From: Labrys wisconsinensis
Lineage (GTDB): Bacteria > Pseudomonadota > Alphaproteobacteria > Rhizobiales > Labraceae
Direction: 5' to 3'
Assembly: GCF_030814995.1 (NCBI RefSeq)
Contig: NZ_JAUSVX010000002.1
Location: 62,001 to 126,000, forward strand
DNA: 64,000 nucleotides
Shown here: positions 1 through 8,765 of the stretch, piece after piece
Layout of the letters: each line of letters begins with the position of its first letter
Numbering within the stretch: the stretch's first letter is position 1
Translations under genes and position numbers: made by a program
The notes under the pieces: model-generated
What the model saw: the letters and a program-made list of their open reading frames with translations, nothing else
The model's database searches: none
Told to the model about the DNA's origin: nothing

Positions 1-268
1 CCGCCGGCCAGATCACGTCCGCCTGCAGGGGATCGCTGGTCGACTTCAGGCCGAAGCCGATGTCGAGCGAGCCCTTGTAGACGAAGCTGCACTTGGCGCT
101 GTGTGCGGTGCAGAACTCCTGCACCAGCGGCTCCAGCGGCTTGTTCTCCGAGCCGGCGACGATGGTGATGTCCGGGCCCGGGCGCGAGCAGGAGGCGAGG
201 GCGCCGGCAAGCACAGGGATGGCGAGGGCGAGCCGCAGGAAGCGCGCGAAGCCCGCTCCAGGCCGCAT
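1..268 (-). CDS. Substrate-binding lipoprotein, N-terminal part (truncated by window edge)
   Basis: The reading frame from ATG at 268 runs off the left edge (89 codons visible). The N-terminus has an arginine-containing n-region, a hydrophobic stretch and a lipobox ending Leu-Ala-Ser-Cys at about residues 24-27, so the mature protein is probably a periplasmic lipoprotein. After the cysteine comes a strand typical of periplasmic binding proteins (DITIVAGSENKPLEPLV), followed by a bound-substrate-like segment ending DVIWPA. In related bacteria a substrate-binding plus von Willebrand A protein often sits beside a TelA homologue; the VWA part would lie outside the window. A GTG at 307 in the same frame overlaps the telA stop as GTGA and would add 13 residues, so the start is uncertain. 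The substrate is unknown. Confidence 0.72.
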   Translation of the reverse strand, partial: MRPGAGFARFLRLALAIPVLAGALASCSRPGPDITIVAGSENKPLEPLVQEFCTAHSAKCSFVYKGSLDIGFGLKSTSDPLQADVIWPA

Positions 269-308
269 GGCGGTCCGCGCCGTCACGATGGCGGTCCGCG
301 CCGTCACG
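267..308. repeat. Perfect 21-bp tandem duplication at a gene junction
   Basis: Two identical 21-bp copies lie head to tail at 267-287 and 288-308 (unit begins atggcggtccgcg). They cover the telA stop codon and the start region of the next gene. The unit is a multiple of three, so it repeats the peptide TARTA(I/M)V without shifting frame. Confidence 0.9.
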
Positions 309-1374
309 CCGACGCGCTCGCCAGGGCGGTCCGCAATTCGCCGGTGAGCTGCTCCATGCGCTGCTCCGCCTCGGCACGCTTCTGGCGGCCCTGCCGCTGC
401 ACGGCCAGCACGCCGTTGACGGTGTCGATGAGGTCGCGGTTGGTCTTCTCCAGCGTTGCGATGTCGATGATGCCGCGCTGGGCCTGCTTCTCGATCTCGA
501 TCGCCTGCGTCTTCATCATGTCGGAGGCTTGGCGCATCATCTGGTTGGTGGCGTCGGTGACCGTCTTCTGCAGGTCGAGCGCGGCGGACTGGCGGGTCAG
601 GCCGAGCAGCAGCACCATCTTCTGCTTCCAGACCGGGATGGTGAGCTCGGTCGTCGCCTGCAGGTTCTCGATCAGCGTCTCGTCGCCGGCCTGGACCACG
701 CGGATCTGCGGCAATTGCTGGATGCCGATCTGGCGGGCCTGCTGGAGATAGAAGACGCGCTTCTCCAGCCGGTCGAGCCCCTGGGCGGCGTCCTGGTAAT
801 CCTGCGCGGCCATCAGGCCGTCGCCGCCGGCCTGCGCCGTATCGGCCCGCGTCTTCAGCTCCGCCAGGCGGCCGGCCCGGAAGTCGGCGGCGAAGGCCTT
901 GCCGGCCTCGATATGGGCCTCGAGCGCCTGGATCGAGCGCTTGGTCTCCTCGTGCAGGTCGTCGAGCAGGGAGATGTCGCGGCGCAGGTCGTCCTTGTGC
1001 CTGTCGAGCTGGATGTTGATGCCCTCGATCTGGCCGGCGACGTCCTCGAAGCGGCCGACGAAGCGGCGCAGCCGGCTCTCGGCCGAGGAGATCAGCTTCT
1101 CGAAGAAGCCGGCCTTCTGCACCTGCGCCGGATCGAGGCCGCGCGCCTTCTCGATCACGTCGAGCAGGAGCTTGCCGGTGTCGCCCATCTCCCGGTTGCG
1201 GGTCTGGGCGAGGATCCGGTCGGCGAAGGCGGTGACGTCGCGCTGGGCCTTCTCGCCGAAGCCGGTCACCAGCGCCCGGTCGCCGAGGTCGATTCCCCCC
1301 TTGATCTCAGCCACCAGGGCTGGGTTGGCGACGACCGCCGGCAGCGTCGACGATGGGGCTGGGGTTTCGGCCAT
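304..1374 (-). CDS. telA: TelA-family toxic anion resistance protein
   Basis: This 356-residue cytoplasmic protein is rich in helix and coiled coil, with many Glu/Arg/Gln-rich heptad-like segments and no membrane span. It matches the TelA (tellurite or toxic-anion resistance) family in length and in the C-terminal pattern IPVWKQKMVLLLGLTRQ followed by a long helix. The biochemical role of TelA is not settled; members are linked to stress and envelope tolerance. I chose the ATG at 1374 because GGGAG lies a few bases upstream; frame-compatible Met codons at 1395 and 1500 would only add low-quality sequence. It probably forms an operon with the downstream lipoprotein, which starts within a few dozen bases or overlaps the stop. 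Confidence 0.85.
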   Translation of the reverse strand: MAETPAPSSTLPAVVANPALVAEIKGGIDLGDRALVTGFGEKAQRDVTAFADRILAQTRNREMGDTGKLLLDVIEKARGLDPAQVQKAGFFEKLISSAESRLRRFVGRFEDVAGQIEGINIQLDRHKDDLRRDISLLDDLHEETKRSIQALEAHIEAGKAFAADFRAGRLAELKTRADTAQAGGDGLMAAQDYQDAAQGLDRLEKRVFYLQQARQIGIQQLPQIRVVQAGDETLIENLQATTELTIPVWKQKMVLLLGLTRQSAALDLQKTVTDATNQMMRQASDMMKTQAIEIEKQAQRGIIDIATLEKTNRDLIDTVNGVLAVQRQGRQKRAEAEQRMEQLTGELRTALASASA

Positions 1375-1465
1375 GAGGTGGTCTCCCGCTCGCATTATCG
1401 TCGCGGCAATTACGACAGCTCCATGACAGGCATGTGATCCCAGAGTTCCCGCCCAACCAGCTTCT

Positions 1466-1555
1466 CGTGGCTTTCGCCACGATTGATTTTGCATTTCCAA
1501 TGCAAAATCAATGCTGCTCAGAGTCCTGGATGCAAGCAGGTTCGGAGAACCTGCT
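1466..1555. promoter_or_regulatory. Divergent regulatory region with two long perfect inverted repeats
   Basis: The gap between telA (minus) and the phosphatidyltransferase gene (plus) holds three inverted repeats. CGTGGC/GCCACG lies at 1466-1481. A 31-bp palindrome at 1482-1512 has 14-bp arms (ATTGATTTTGCATT and its complement, spacer TCC). A 21-bp palindrome at 1535-1555 has 9-bp arms (AGCAGGTTC, spacer GGA). The middle one is strikingly AT-rich for this genome. They could be operators for divergent promoters or transcribed hairpins. I do not recognise a cognate regulator. Confidence 0.6.
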
Positions 1556-1624
1556 GAGCGCGAAATCTGCCGAGTCGACCGTGCAAACCGCTATGATGGG
1601 CCAAAGCAGCCGCGCCGATCCACC

Positions 1625-2161
1625 ATGTCCGTGACGATTCCCAACCTGATCACCATCGCCCGGTTCTGCCTCGCCCCGGTCGTGGTCTGGTGCATCGTCG
1701 AGGGGGAATGGCACTGGGCCTTCTGGCTGTTCGTCGCTGCCGGCGCCTCCGACGGCATCGACGGCTTCATCGCCAAGCGCTTCGACCAGCGCTCCGAGCT
1801 CGGTGCGGCGATCGATCCGCTGGCCGACAAGGTGCTGCTGATCTCCATCTTCGTCTCGCTCGGCATCGCCGGGGAGCTGGCGCTGTGGCTGGTCATCCTG
1901 GTGGTGTTCCGCGACCTGATGATCATCAGCGGCGTCGTGCTGGCCCGCTTCCTCGACAAGCCCGTCGCCATCGCGCCGTCCCTGGTGTCCAAGCTCAACA
2001 CGGCGGTGCAGATCGGCTTCGTCGGCCTCATCCTGTTCCTCAAGGGTTTCGGCTTCGAGCTGCCGGACGTGACGGCGGCGGGGGCGGTGGCCGTCGCGGC
2101 CTTGACCGTCGCTTCGACGCTCCCCTATCTGCGGCAATGGCTGCGCCACATGGCGGGCTGA
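1625..2161 (+). CDS. CDP-alcohol phosphatidyltransferase family protein
   Basis: A 178-residue integral membrane enzyme of phospholipid synthesis that transfers a phosphatidyl group from a CDP-activated lipid to an alcohol. The family signature is complete at about residues 40-66: DGIDGFIAKR, then G-x3-D-x3-D within ELGAAIDPLAD, which supplies the metal-binding aspartates. Several hydrophobic helices follow. Substrate (glycerol phosphate or phosphatidylglycerol) cannot be decided from the motif, so I give no symbol. The ATG at 1625 gives MSVTIPNLITIAR, the usual N-terminus; the frame stays open upstream to 1511 but that extension is not family-like. It is followed after 13 bases by an AI-2E-type permease and then hdaA. 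Confidence 0.9.
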   Translation: MSVTIPNLITIARFCLAPVVVWCIVEGEWHWAFWLFVAAGASDGIDGFIAKRFDQRSELGAAIDPLADKVLLISIFVSLGIAGELALWLVILVVFRDLMIISGVVLARFLDKPVAIAPSLVSKLNTAVQIGFVGLILFLKGFGFELPDVTAAGAVAVAALTVASTLPYLRQWLRHMAG

Positions 2162-2174
2162 CCCGGAGTTGCGC

Positions 2175-3269
2175 ATGACCTTCCAGCGCCAGCTTGCCTT
2201 CTGGATCGGCGCGCTCGTCGTGCTGGTGCTGCTGCTGTGGCTGCTCAGCGGCGTGATGCTGCCCTTCGTCGCCGGCATCGTCGTGGCCTATTTCCTCAAT
2301 CCCGTGGCGGACCGCTTCGTGCGCCTGGGCCTGCCGCGCTGGGCGGCGGCGAGCGTGATCCTGCTCATCTTCGTCATGATCTTCGTCACGGCGCTGCTGC
2401 TGCTGGTGCCGATCCTGGGCGACCAGCTCGCCGGCTTCCGGGCGCGCCTGCCCTCCTATATCTCCTCGCTCCAGCGCATCCTGGCCGAGCTCAACTCGGG
2501 CTGGCTCGGCACGCTGATCGGCGACAGGCTGCCGGACATCCAGAAATCCCTGGCCGATTCGGTCGGGCAGGGCGCCTCGATGCTGGGCTCCTTCGTCGCC
2601 TCGATCTGGTCGGGAGGGCAGGCGATCTTCAGCGTCATCAGCGTGCTGGTGGTGACGCCCGTTGTCGCCTTCTACATCCTGCTCGACTGGAACCGCATGG
2701 TCGGCACGGTGGACAACTGGCTGCCGCGCCAGCACGTCGCCACCATCCGCGGCATCGCCGGCGACATCGACCGCGCCATCGCCGGCTTCGTGCGCGGCCA
2801 GGCGACGGTGTGCCTGCTGCTCGGCCTGTTCTACGGCACCGGCCTCAGCGTGGTCGGCCTCAGCTTCGGCTTCCTGATCGGCCTGTGCGCCGGCTTCGTC
2901 TCCTTCATCCCCTATGTCGGCTCGATCCTGGGCTTCGTCGTCGCCATGGGCGTGGCGCTGGTGCAGTCCTGGCCGGGCTGGCACCTGCCCGCCCTGGTGG
3001 CGGTGGTATTCGGGATCGGCCAGTTCCTGGAAGGCAACATCCTGTCGCCGCGGCTGGTCGGCTCCTCGGTCGGGCTGCATCCGGTCTGGCTGATGTTCGC
3101 GCTGCTGGCCGCCGGCTCGCTGTTCGGCTTCGTCGGCCTCATGGTGGCCGTGCCGGTCGCCGCCGCGATCGGCGTGCTGGTGCGCTTCGCGCTCGGCCGC
3201 TATCTCGACAGCCCGCTCTATACCGGCGAGGCTCCGGCCGCGCCGGCGAAGGCGGAGGTGGCGGAGTGA
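2175..3269 (+). CDS. AI-2E family transporter (PerM/YdiK-type membrane protein)
   Basis: A 364-residue inner-membrane protein with about eight predicted helices and the family layout: two N-terminal helices, a soluble segment (about residues 75-150, LAGFRARLPSYISSLQ), then a C-terminal helix group including PYVGSILGF and the conserved EGNILSPRLVG block near residue 295. Members are called autoinducer-2 exporters, but most have other or unknown roles. ATG at 2175 is preceded by CGGAG with good spacing; a TTG two codons earlier is less likely. It overlaps hdaA by four bases (GTGA). Confidence 0.88.
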   Translation: MTFQRQLAFWIGALVVLVLLLWLLSGVMLPFVAGIVVAYFLNPVADRFVRLGLPRWAAASVILLIFVMIFVTALLLLVPILGDQLAGFRARLPSYISSLQRILAELNSGWLGTLIGDRLPDIQKSLADSVGQGASMLGSFVASIWSGGQAIFSVISVLVVTPVVAFYILLDWNRMVGTVDNWLPRQHVATIRGIAGDIDRAIAGFVRGQATVCLLLGLFYGTGLSVVGLSFGFLIGLCAGFVSFIPYVGSILGFVVAMGVALVQSWPGWHLPALVAVVFGIGQFLEGNILSPRLVGSSVGLHPVWLMFALLAAGSLFGFVGLMVAVPVAAAIGVLVRFALGRYLDSPLYTGEAPAAPAKAEVAE

Positions 3270-3943
3270 GGCCGCCGGTCCGCCAGCTGCCGCTCGATCT
3301 GGCGCAGGAGCCGGCGCAGGGGCGCGAGGACTTCCTGGTCTCCGCCTCCAACGAGGCCGCCTATGCCCTGGTCGAGAGCTGGCCGGACTGGCCGGAGCGG
3401 CGCGCGCTGCTGGTCGGGCCGCCGGGCTCGGGCAAGACCCATCTGGCGGCGATCTGGGCACAGACCGCCGTGGCCGCGGTCTGCGATGCCGCGGCCCTCG
3501 ATGAGGCCGACGTGCCGGGTCTCGTCGAGGGCGGGGCGCTGGCGCTGGAGAATGCCGAGCGCATCGGCGCACGGGAGACGGCGCTGTTCCATCTCCTCAA
3601 CCTCGCCCGCGAATCCGGCACGGCGCTGCTGATCACCGCACGGGACCTGCCGGGCCGTTGGGGCCTTGCCATTCCCGACCTGCTGTCGCGCCTCAGGGCG
3701 TTGCCGACGGTGACGATCGCCCCGCCCGACGACCTGCTGCTGCGCTCGCTTCTGGTCAAGCTCTTCGTCGACCGGCAACTGGTGGTCGACACCGGCGTCA
3801 TCGACTATCTCGCCCTGCATATCGACCGCTCCTTCGACGCGGCCAGCCGGGCCGTGGCGGGGCTCGACCGCGAGGCGCTGGCGCGCGGGCGCCGCATCAC
3901 CCGGGCGATGGCGGCCGACGTGCTGGCCGCGGCGGAGCGATAG
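3266..3943 (+). CDS. hdaA: HdaA, DnaA-homologous regulator of replication initiation
   Basis: This 225-residue protein is a AAA+ relative of DnaA without the DNA-binding domain. Hda proteins join the sliding clamp and trigger hydrolysis of DnaA-bound ATP after initiation (RIDA). The N-terminus carries a clamp-binding motif, QLPLDL at residues 7-12. Walker A is GPPGSGKTH at 51-59; the Walker B position reads ALALEN, a weakened form. The GTG start at 3266 overlaps the previous stop as GTGA and places the clamp motif at the extreme N-terminus as in known Hda proteins. Its position after the membrane genes and before ppk is the usual arrangement in Hyphomicrobiales. Confidence 0.88.
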   Translation: MRPPVRQLPLDLAQEPAQGREDFLVSASNEAAYALVESWPDWPERRALLVGPPGSGKTHLAAIWAQTAVAAVCDAAALDEADVPGLVEGGALALENAERIGARETALFHLLNLARESGTALLITARDLPGRWGLAIPDLLSRLRALPTVTIAPPDDLLLRSLLVKLFVDRQLVVDTGVIDYLALHIDRSFDAASRAVAGLDREALARGRRITRAMAADVLAAAER

Positions 3944-4045
3944 TGCGCGGTTCCGGTTGACGCCGCGCCAGCCTCGGCCTGTGATACACGATCGTCGCAA
4001 TCGCGTCGTATTCAAGTCTGTGATGCCTGTGTCGGGAGCTCGATC

Positions 4046-6271
4046 ATGACGGAGAAGGGCAGGGCGGCGGCAAAGGTCGCCGAGGTCGCCGAAGCCGAGG
4101 AGCTGCCCGTGGAAACCCCGCCCACGGCTCCGGCCAAGGATGCGACGCCGCTGTCCGAGCTGCCCGAACGCTTCATCAATCGCGAGCTCTCCTGGCTGCA
4201 GTTCAATCGCCGCGTGCTGGAGGAGGCCTCGAACAAGAGCCATCCGCTCTTGGAGCAGCTGCGCTTCCTGTCGATCTCGGCCAGCAATCTCGACGAGTTC
4301 TTCATGGTGCGCGTCGCCGGCCTGGTCGGGCAGGTGCGCGAGGGCGTGGCCGTCAAGAGCCCGGACGGGCTGACGCCGGCCGAGCAGCTGACGCGGATCT
4401 CCGAAGCGGTGTCGCGCCTGGCCTCGGACCAGCAGAAGCGCTGGACGGAGCTGCGCGACGACCTGCTGCTCGAAGGCATCGTGCTGGCCGAGGCGAGCGA
4501 CCTGACCAAGCACGAGAAGCTCTGGCTGGACGAATATTTCCTCGGCCATGTCTTCCCGATCCTGACGCCGCTCGCCGTCGATCCCGCCCACCCCTTCCCC
4601 TTCATCCCCAATCTCGGCTTCACCATCGCGCTGCAGCTCGCCCGCATCGGCGACGGCCGTGGCCTCAACGCCCTGATCCGAGTGCCGAACAAGGTGGAGC
4701 GCTTCATCCGCCTGCCCGACTTCGCCGACACCGGCGCGGCGCGCTTCATCGCCCTGGAGAACGTGGCGGTGATGTTCATCGGCAAGCTCTTTCCCGGCTA
4801 CACCGTCCAGGGACAGGGCTCGTTCCGCCTGGTGCGCGATTCCGACATCGAGATCGAGGAAGAGGCCGAGGACCTGGTGCTCGAGTTCGAGACGGCGCTG
4901 AAGCAGCGCCGCCGCGGCGTCGTGATCCGGCTCGAGATCGATGCTGCGATGCCCGACGCCATCCGCCAGTTCGTCTCAGAGGAGCTCGACGTCAGCGAGG
5001 ACGCGATCTTCCGCGTCGCCGGGATGCTCGGGCTCAACGAATTGTCGCAGCTGGTGGCGCTCGACCGGCCCGACCTCAAGTTCGCGCCCTATACGCCGCG
5101 CTTCCCCGAGCGGGTGCGCGACCACGGCACCGACGCCTTCGCCGCGATCCGCCAGAAGGACATCGTCGTCCATCACCCCTACGAATCCTTCGACGTGGTG
5201 GTGCAGTTCCTGCAGCAGGCGGCGCGCGATCCCAATGTCGTGGCGGTCAAGCAGACGCTCTACCGCACCTCCTCCAACAGCCCGATCGTCAAGGCGCTGG
5301 CCGAGGCGGCCGAAGCCGGCAAGTCGGTGACGGCGCTGGTCGAGCTCAAGGCGCGCTTCGACGAGGAGGCCAATATCCGCTGGGCCCGCGACCTCGAGCG
5401 GGCCGGCGTGCAGGTGGTGTTCGGCTTCGTCGAACTGAAGACCCACGCCAAGCTGTCGATGGTGGTGCGGCGCGAGATGGGCCAGCTGGTCTCCTATTGC
5501 CACGTCGGCACCGGCAACTACCATCCGATCACCGCCAAGATCTACACGGACCTGTCCTTCTTCACCGCCGACCCGGTGATCGGCCGGGACGTGGCGCGCA
5601 TCTTCAACTTCATCACCGGCTATGCCGAGCCGGCGGAGCTGGAGCGCATGGCGGTCTCGCCGGTGTCGCTGAAGAAGCGCATCCTCGAGCACATCCGCGG
5701 GGAGATCGAGCACGCCAAGGCAGGCCGGCCCGCGGCGATATGGGGCAAGTGCAACTCGCTGGTCGACCCCGTGGTGATCGACGCCATGTACGAGGCGAGC
5801 CGGGCGGGGGTGCAGATCGACCTCGTCGTGCGCGGCATCTGCTGCCTCAGGCCCGGCGTGCCCGGCCTGTCCGACAACATCCGGGTCAAGTCGATCGTCG
5901 GCCGCTTCCTCGAGCACGGCCGCATCTACGCCTTCGGCAGCGGCTACGGGCTGCCGCATCCCAAGGCCGCGGTCTACATCTCCTCGGCCGACCTGATGCA
6001 GCGCAATCTCGACCGGCGCGTCGAGGCGCTGTGCCCGATCCTCAATCCGACGGTGCACGAGCAGATCCTCGACCAGATCATGGTCGCCAATCTTATCGAC
6101 AACCAGCAGAGCTGGCGCATCTTGCCCGACGGTGACTCGCAACGCATAGTCCCGCCCGCGGGCGAGGAGCCGTTCAACGCCCACAACTATTTCATGACCA
6201 ACCCGAGTCTGTCCGGCCGTGGAAAATCACTCAAGCACAGCTCTCCCCGCAGCCTTCTCAAGCGGCGCTGA
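4046..6271 (+). CDS. ppk: Polyphosphate kinase 1
   Basis: A 741-residue enzyme that reversibly transfers the terminal phosphate of ATP to polyphosphate. The N-terminal domain begins with the hallmark [12 protein letters not shown] after a charged leader of about 40 residues. The catalytic half holds two histidines in the expected family contexts: THAKL (His about 467, the likely phosphorylated residue) and LEHGRIYAF (His about 624), plus [10 protein letters not shown] between them. Length is near the usual 690-730 plus the leader. The ATG follows GGGAG. It is paired with the exopolyphosphatase gene directly downstream, giving a synthesis/degradation pair for polyphosphate. Confidence 0.95.
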   Translation: MTEKGRAAAKVAEVAEAEELPVETPPTAPAKDATPLSELPERFINRELSWLQFNRRVLEEASNKSHPLLEQLRFLSISASNLDEFFMVRVAGLVGQVREGVAVKSPDGLTPAEQLTRISEAVSRLASDQQKRWTELRDDLLLEGIVLAEASDLTKHEKLWLDEYFLGHVFPILTPLAVDPAHPFPFIPNLGFTIALQLARIGDGRGLNALIRVPNKVERFIRLPDFADTGAARFIALENVAVMFIGKLFPGYTVQGQGSFRLVRDSDIEIEEEAEDLVLEFETALKQRRRGVVIRLEIDAAMPDAIRQFVSEELDVSEDAIFRVAGMLGLNELSQLVALDRPDLKFAPYTPRFPERVRDHGTDAFAAIRQKDIVVHHPYESFDVVVQFLQQAARDPNVVAVKQTLYRTSSNSPIVKALAEAAEAGKSVTALVELKARFDEEANIRWARDLERAGVQVVFGFVELKTHAKLSMVVRREMGQLVSYCHVGTGNYHPITAKIYTDLSFFTADPVIGRDVARIFNFITGYAEPAELERMAVSPVSLKKRILEHIRGEIEHAKAGRPAAIWGKCNSLVDPVVIDAMYEASRAGVQIDLVVRGICCLRPGVPGLSDNIRVKSIVGRFLEHGRIYAFGSGYGLPHPKAAVYISSADLMQRNLDRRVEALCPILNPTVHEQILDQIMVANLIDNQQSWRILPDGDSQRIVPPAGEEPFNAHNYFMTNPSLSGRGKSLKHSSPRSLLKRR

Positions 6272-7817
6272 CGCTGTGAAGCCGGGGGATCCGGACTTCG
6301 CCCAGGGGCGAATCTGCCAGGGCCCCCCGATCGCCACCATCGACATCGGCTCCAACTCCGTCCGCCTGGTCGCCTATGAGGGGCTGACGCGCAGCCCGAC
6401 GGCGATCTTCAACGAGAAGGCGATGTGCGGCCTCGGCCGTTCGGTGGCGATCACCCGCCATCTCGACAAGAGCGCCGTGGCCAAGGCGCTGGCGGCCCTG
6501 CGCCGGTTCCGGGCCCTCTGCGACACGATGGGGGTGAAGCAGCTCTATGTGATGGCCACCGCCGCCGCGCGCGACGCCGAGGATGGCGAGGCCTTCATCC
6601 GCGAGGCCGAGGCGATATGCCGGGCGCCGATCGAGGTCCTGTCGGGCAAGCGCGAGGCCAAGCTCTCGGCCTATGGCGTCGTCTCCGGCATCTACAAGCC
6701 GGACGGCGTGGTCGGGGACATGGGCGGCGGCTCGCTGGAGCTGATCGACGTGCACCTGCATCGGCTCGGCGCCGGCATGACCACGCCGCTCGGCGGCATC
6801 GCCCTGCAGGACGCCGCCGGCGCGTCGATCCGCAACGCCGAGAAGATCATCAGGACGGTTCTGGCCAAGGCCGAGCCGCTGGCGCTGCTCAAGGATCGCT
6901 CCTTCTACGCCGTGGGCGGCACCTGGCGCTCCCTGGCCAAGCTGCATATGTCGCAGCACGGCTATCCCCTGCACGTGATGCACGGCTACACCGTGCCGGC
7001 CCGCGACATGCTCGATTTCTGCCGGCTGGTGACGCGGGTCGATTCGGACACGCTCGTCGGCAAGGAAGCGGTGTCGGCCGGGCGCCTGCCGCTGCTCGCC
7101 TATGGCGCGGCCGTGCTGGCCGAGATCATCCGCGCCGGCAAGCCCAGGGACATCGTGGTCTCGGCCATGGGCGTGCGCGAAGGCCTGCTCTACACGCTGC
7201 TCGACGAGGAGACGCGCAAGCAGGACCCGCTGATCGCCGCGGCGAGCGAGCTCAATATCCTGCGCTCGCGCTCGCCGCGCCATGGCGAGGAGCTCTCAGC
7301 CTGGAGCAGCCGCTTCATGGCCTCGACCGGCCTGGACGAGACGGCGGAGGAGAAGCGCCTGCGCCACGCGGCCTGCCTGGTCGCCGATATCGGCTGGCGT
7401 GCGCACCCCGACTATCGCGGCGAGCAGAGCCTCAACGTCATCGCCAATGCCGCCTTCGTCGGCATCGACCATCACGGCCGCGCCTATATCGCGCTGGCGA
7501 ACTTCTTCCGTCATGTCGGCCTCGGCGACGACGAATTGTCGCCTCGGATCCGCGAGGTGGCGAGCACCCGCATCCTCGACCGCGCCCGCATCCTCGGCGC
7601 GCTGATGCGCGTCGGCTACATCCTCTCCGCCGCCATGCCCGGCGTGCTGCCGCGCGCTCCCTTGCATGTCGAGCGCGGCCGCCTGGTGCTGGACCTGCCG
7701 GCCGACCTGGAGGGGCTGGCCGGCGACCGCCTGACCAGCCGCATGAAGGCGCTGGGCAAGCTGATCGGCCGCGAGCCGCTGGTGCGTGTCGCGGAGCTGC
7801 GCGCGGCGGCGGAGTAG
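6219..7817 (+). CDS. ppx: Exopolyphosphatase / Ppx-GppA phosphatase family
   Basis: An enzyme of 532 residues (from GTG 6219) of the ASKHA fold that releases phosphate from polyphosphate ends or hydrolyses pppGpp. The first phosphate-binding loop is [14 protein letters not shown] at about residues 37-50 and the second is [13 protein letters not shown] near residue 165. A C-terminal HD-like segment follows ([12 protein letters not shown]). The frame opens 53 bases inside ppk; a second GTG at 6276, four bases after the ppk stop, would shorten the protein by 19 residues without touching the domain. Neither start has a strong ribosome binding site. Co-transcription with ppk is likely. Confidence 0.9.
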   Translation: MENHSSTALPAAFSSGADAVKPGDPDFAQGRICQGPPIATIDIGSNSVRLVAYEGLTRSPTAIFNEKAMCGLGRSVAITRHLDKSAVAKALAALRRFRALCDTMGVKQLYVMATAAARDAEDGEAFIREAEAICRAPIEVLSGKREAKLSAYGVVSGIYKPDGVVGDMGGGSLELIDVHLHRLGAGMTTPLGGIALQDAAGASIRNAEKIIRTVLAKAEPLALLKDRSFYAVGGTWRSLAKLHMSQHGYPLHVMHGYTVPARDMLDFCRLVTRVDSDTLVGKEAVSAGRLPLLAYGAAVLAEIIRAGKPRDIVVSAMGVREGLLYTLLDEETRKQDPLIAAASELNILRSRSPRHGEELSAWSSRFMASTGLDETAEEKRLRHAACLVADIGWRAHPDYRGEQSLNVIANAAFVGIDHHGRAYIALANFFRHVGLGDDELSPRIREVASTRILDRARILGALMRVGYILSAAMPGVLPRAPLHVERGRLVLDLPADLEGLAGDRLTSRMKALGKLIGREPLVRVAELRAAAE

Positions 7818-7908
7818 CGTCCGCGCCGCCGGCCTACCACCCGAAAGGTACATACGAGGCCCGGCACCGCCGCTAGCCTGCTGCCCTCACCATCCCTCCG
7901 GAGAGCGC

Positions 7909-7980
7909 ATGGGCATGCCGGCAGATCGCGACGTCGAGACCTCCACCGCCTCGCCACGGCGCGGCCGCCGGGCGGCATAG
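7909..7980 (+). CDS. Possible 23-residue leader peptide upstream of an SDR gene
   Basis: A short frame starts at ATG 7909 directly after GGAGAGCGC, a credible ribosome binding site, and ends with TAG eight bases before the SDR start. The product would be MGMPADRDVETSTASPRRGR plus three residues, with a basic end. No family is recognisable. It may be a translated leader, or the binding site may be fortuitous in an otherwise untranslated 5' region. Confidence 0.25.
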   Translation: MGMPADRDVETSTASPRRGRRAA

Positions 7981-7988
7981 GTGCTGCC

Positions 7989-8750
7989 ATGATCCTGCAG
8001 GACCGGGTGGCGATCGTCACCGGCGCCGGCTCGGGCATCGGCCGGGCCGGCGCTCTCGCCATGGCGCGCGAGGGCGCGGCCGTCGTGGTGGCCGACCGCA
8101 GCGCCGCGGCCGGAGAGGCCACGGCAGCGGCCATCCTCGCCGAGGGCGGGCGTGCCGAGGCGCAGGCGACCGAGGTCGCCGACGACGCCGCGCTCGCGGG
8201 CCTGGTCGAAGGCACGCTGGCGCGGCACGGCCGCATCGACATCCTGCACAACCATGCCGGCATCCAGGTGGGCGGACCGCTCACCACGGTCGAGCCCGAG
8301 GGCATGGACGCGTCCTGGCGGGTCAACGTCCGCGCCCATTTCATGGCGGCGCGGCTGGTCATGCCGGCGATGATCGCCCAGGGCGGCGGCGTCATCCTCA
8401 ACACCGCCTCCAATTCCGGCGTGTTCTACGACCGGGAGATGATCGCCTACACCACCTCCAAGCATGCGGTGGTGGCGATGACCCGCCAGATGGCCCTGGA
8501 CTATGCCAGGCACCGCGTGCGGGTGAACGCGCTCTGCCCGGGCTGGGTCGACACGCCCTTCAACGCGCCGTTCATCGCCCAGATGGGCGGGCGCTCGGCG
8601 ATCGAGGCCTATGTCCGCGAGCGGATCCCGATGGGGCGCTGGGCCAGCGCCGAGGAGGTGGCCGAGGCCATCCTGTTCCTGGTCTCGGACCGCTCCTCCT
8701 TCGTCACCGGCCACGCCCTGGTGGTCGACGGCGGCGAGAGCATCGCCTGA
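7989..8750 (+). CDS. SDR family NAD(P)-dependent oxidoreductase
   Basis: A 253-residue classical short-chain dehydrogenase. The cofactor-binding motif is TGAGSGIG at about residues 12-19; D37 region VVADRS after the second strand suggests NAD preference. The catalytic set is present: Asn in VNVRA, Ser in NTASNSG, Tyr and Lys in YTTSKHA. The usual NNAG motif reads HNHAG here, with the second Asn replaced by His, an uncommon variant. The end AEAILFLVSDRSSFVTGHALVVDGG is standard. The substrate is unknown. It stands alone between ppx and rnd, so context does not help. Confidence 0.9.
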   Translation: MILQDRVAIVTGAGSGIGRAGALAMAREGAAVVVADRSAAAGEATAAAILAEGGRAEAQATEVADDAALAGLVEGTLARHGRIDILHNHAGIQVGGPLTTVEPEGMDASWRVNVRAHFMAARLVMPAMIAQGGGVILNTASNSGVFYDREMIAYTTSKHAVVAMTRQMALDYARHRVRVNALCPGWVDTPFNAPFIAQMGGRSAIEAYVRERIPMGRWASAEEVAEAILFLVSDRSSFVTGHALVVDGGESIA

Positions 8751-8765
8751 GCGGGGAGGGGCGGC

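Noticed and set aside
1625-2161. Assignment as pgsA
   Set aside because: The family motif does not distinguish PG-phosphate synthase from related transferases, and the hdaA-linked copy is not the usual pgsA locus.
1508-2278. A minus-strand open frame opposite the phosphatidyltransferase gene
   Set aside because: Shadow frame; the plus strand encodes an intact CDP-alcohol transferase signature.
2040-3572. A 510-codon minus-strand open frame opposite the AI-2E permease and hdaA
   Set aside because: Composed mainly of Asp, Glu, Gln, His and Arg runs from the complementary strand of membrane-protein codons; no family features.
3957-3988. A TTGACG...GATACA promoter-like pair upstream of ppk
   Set aside because: The spacing is about 19-20 bases, longer than the 16-18 usual for sigma-70 promoters, so I do not report it as a promoter.
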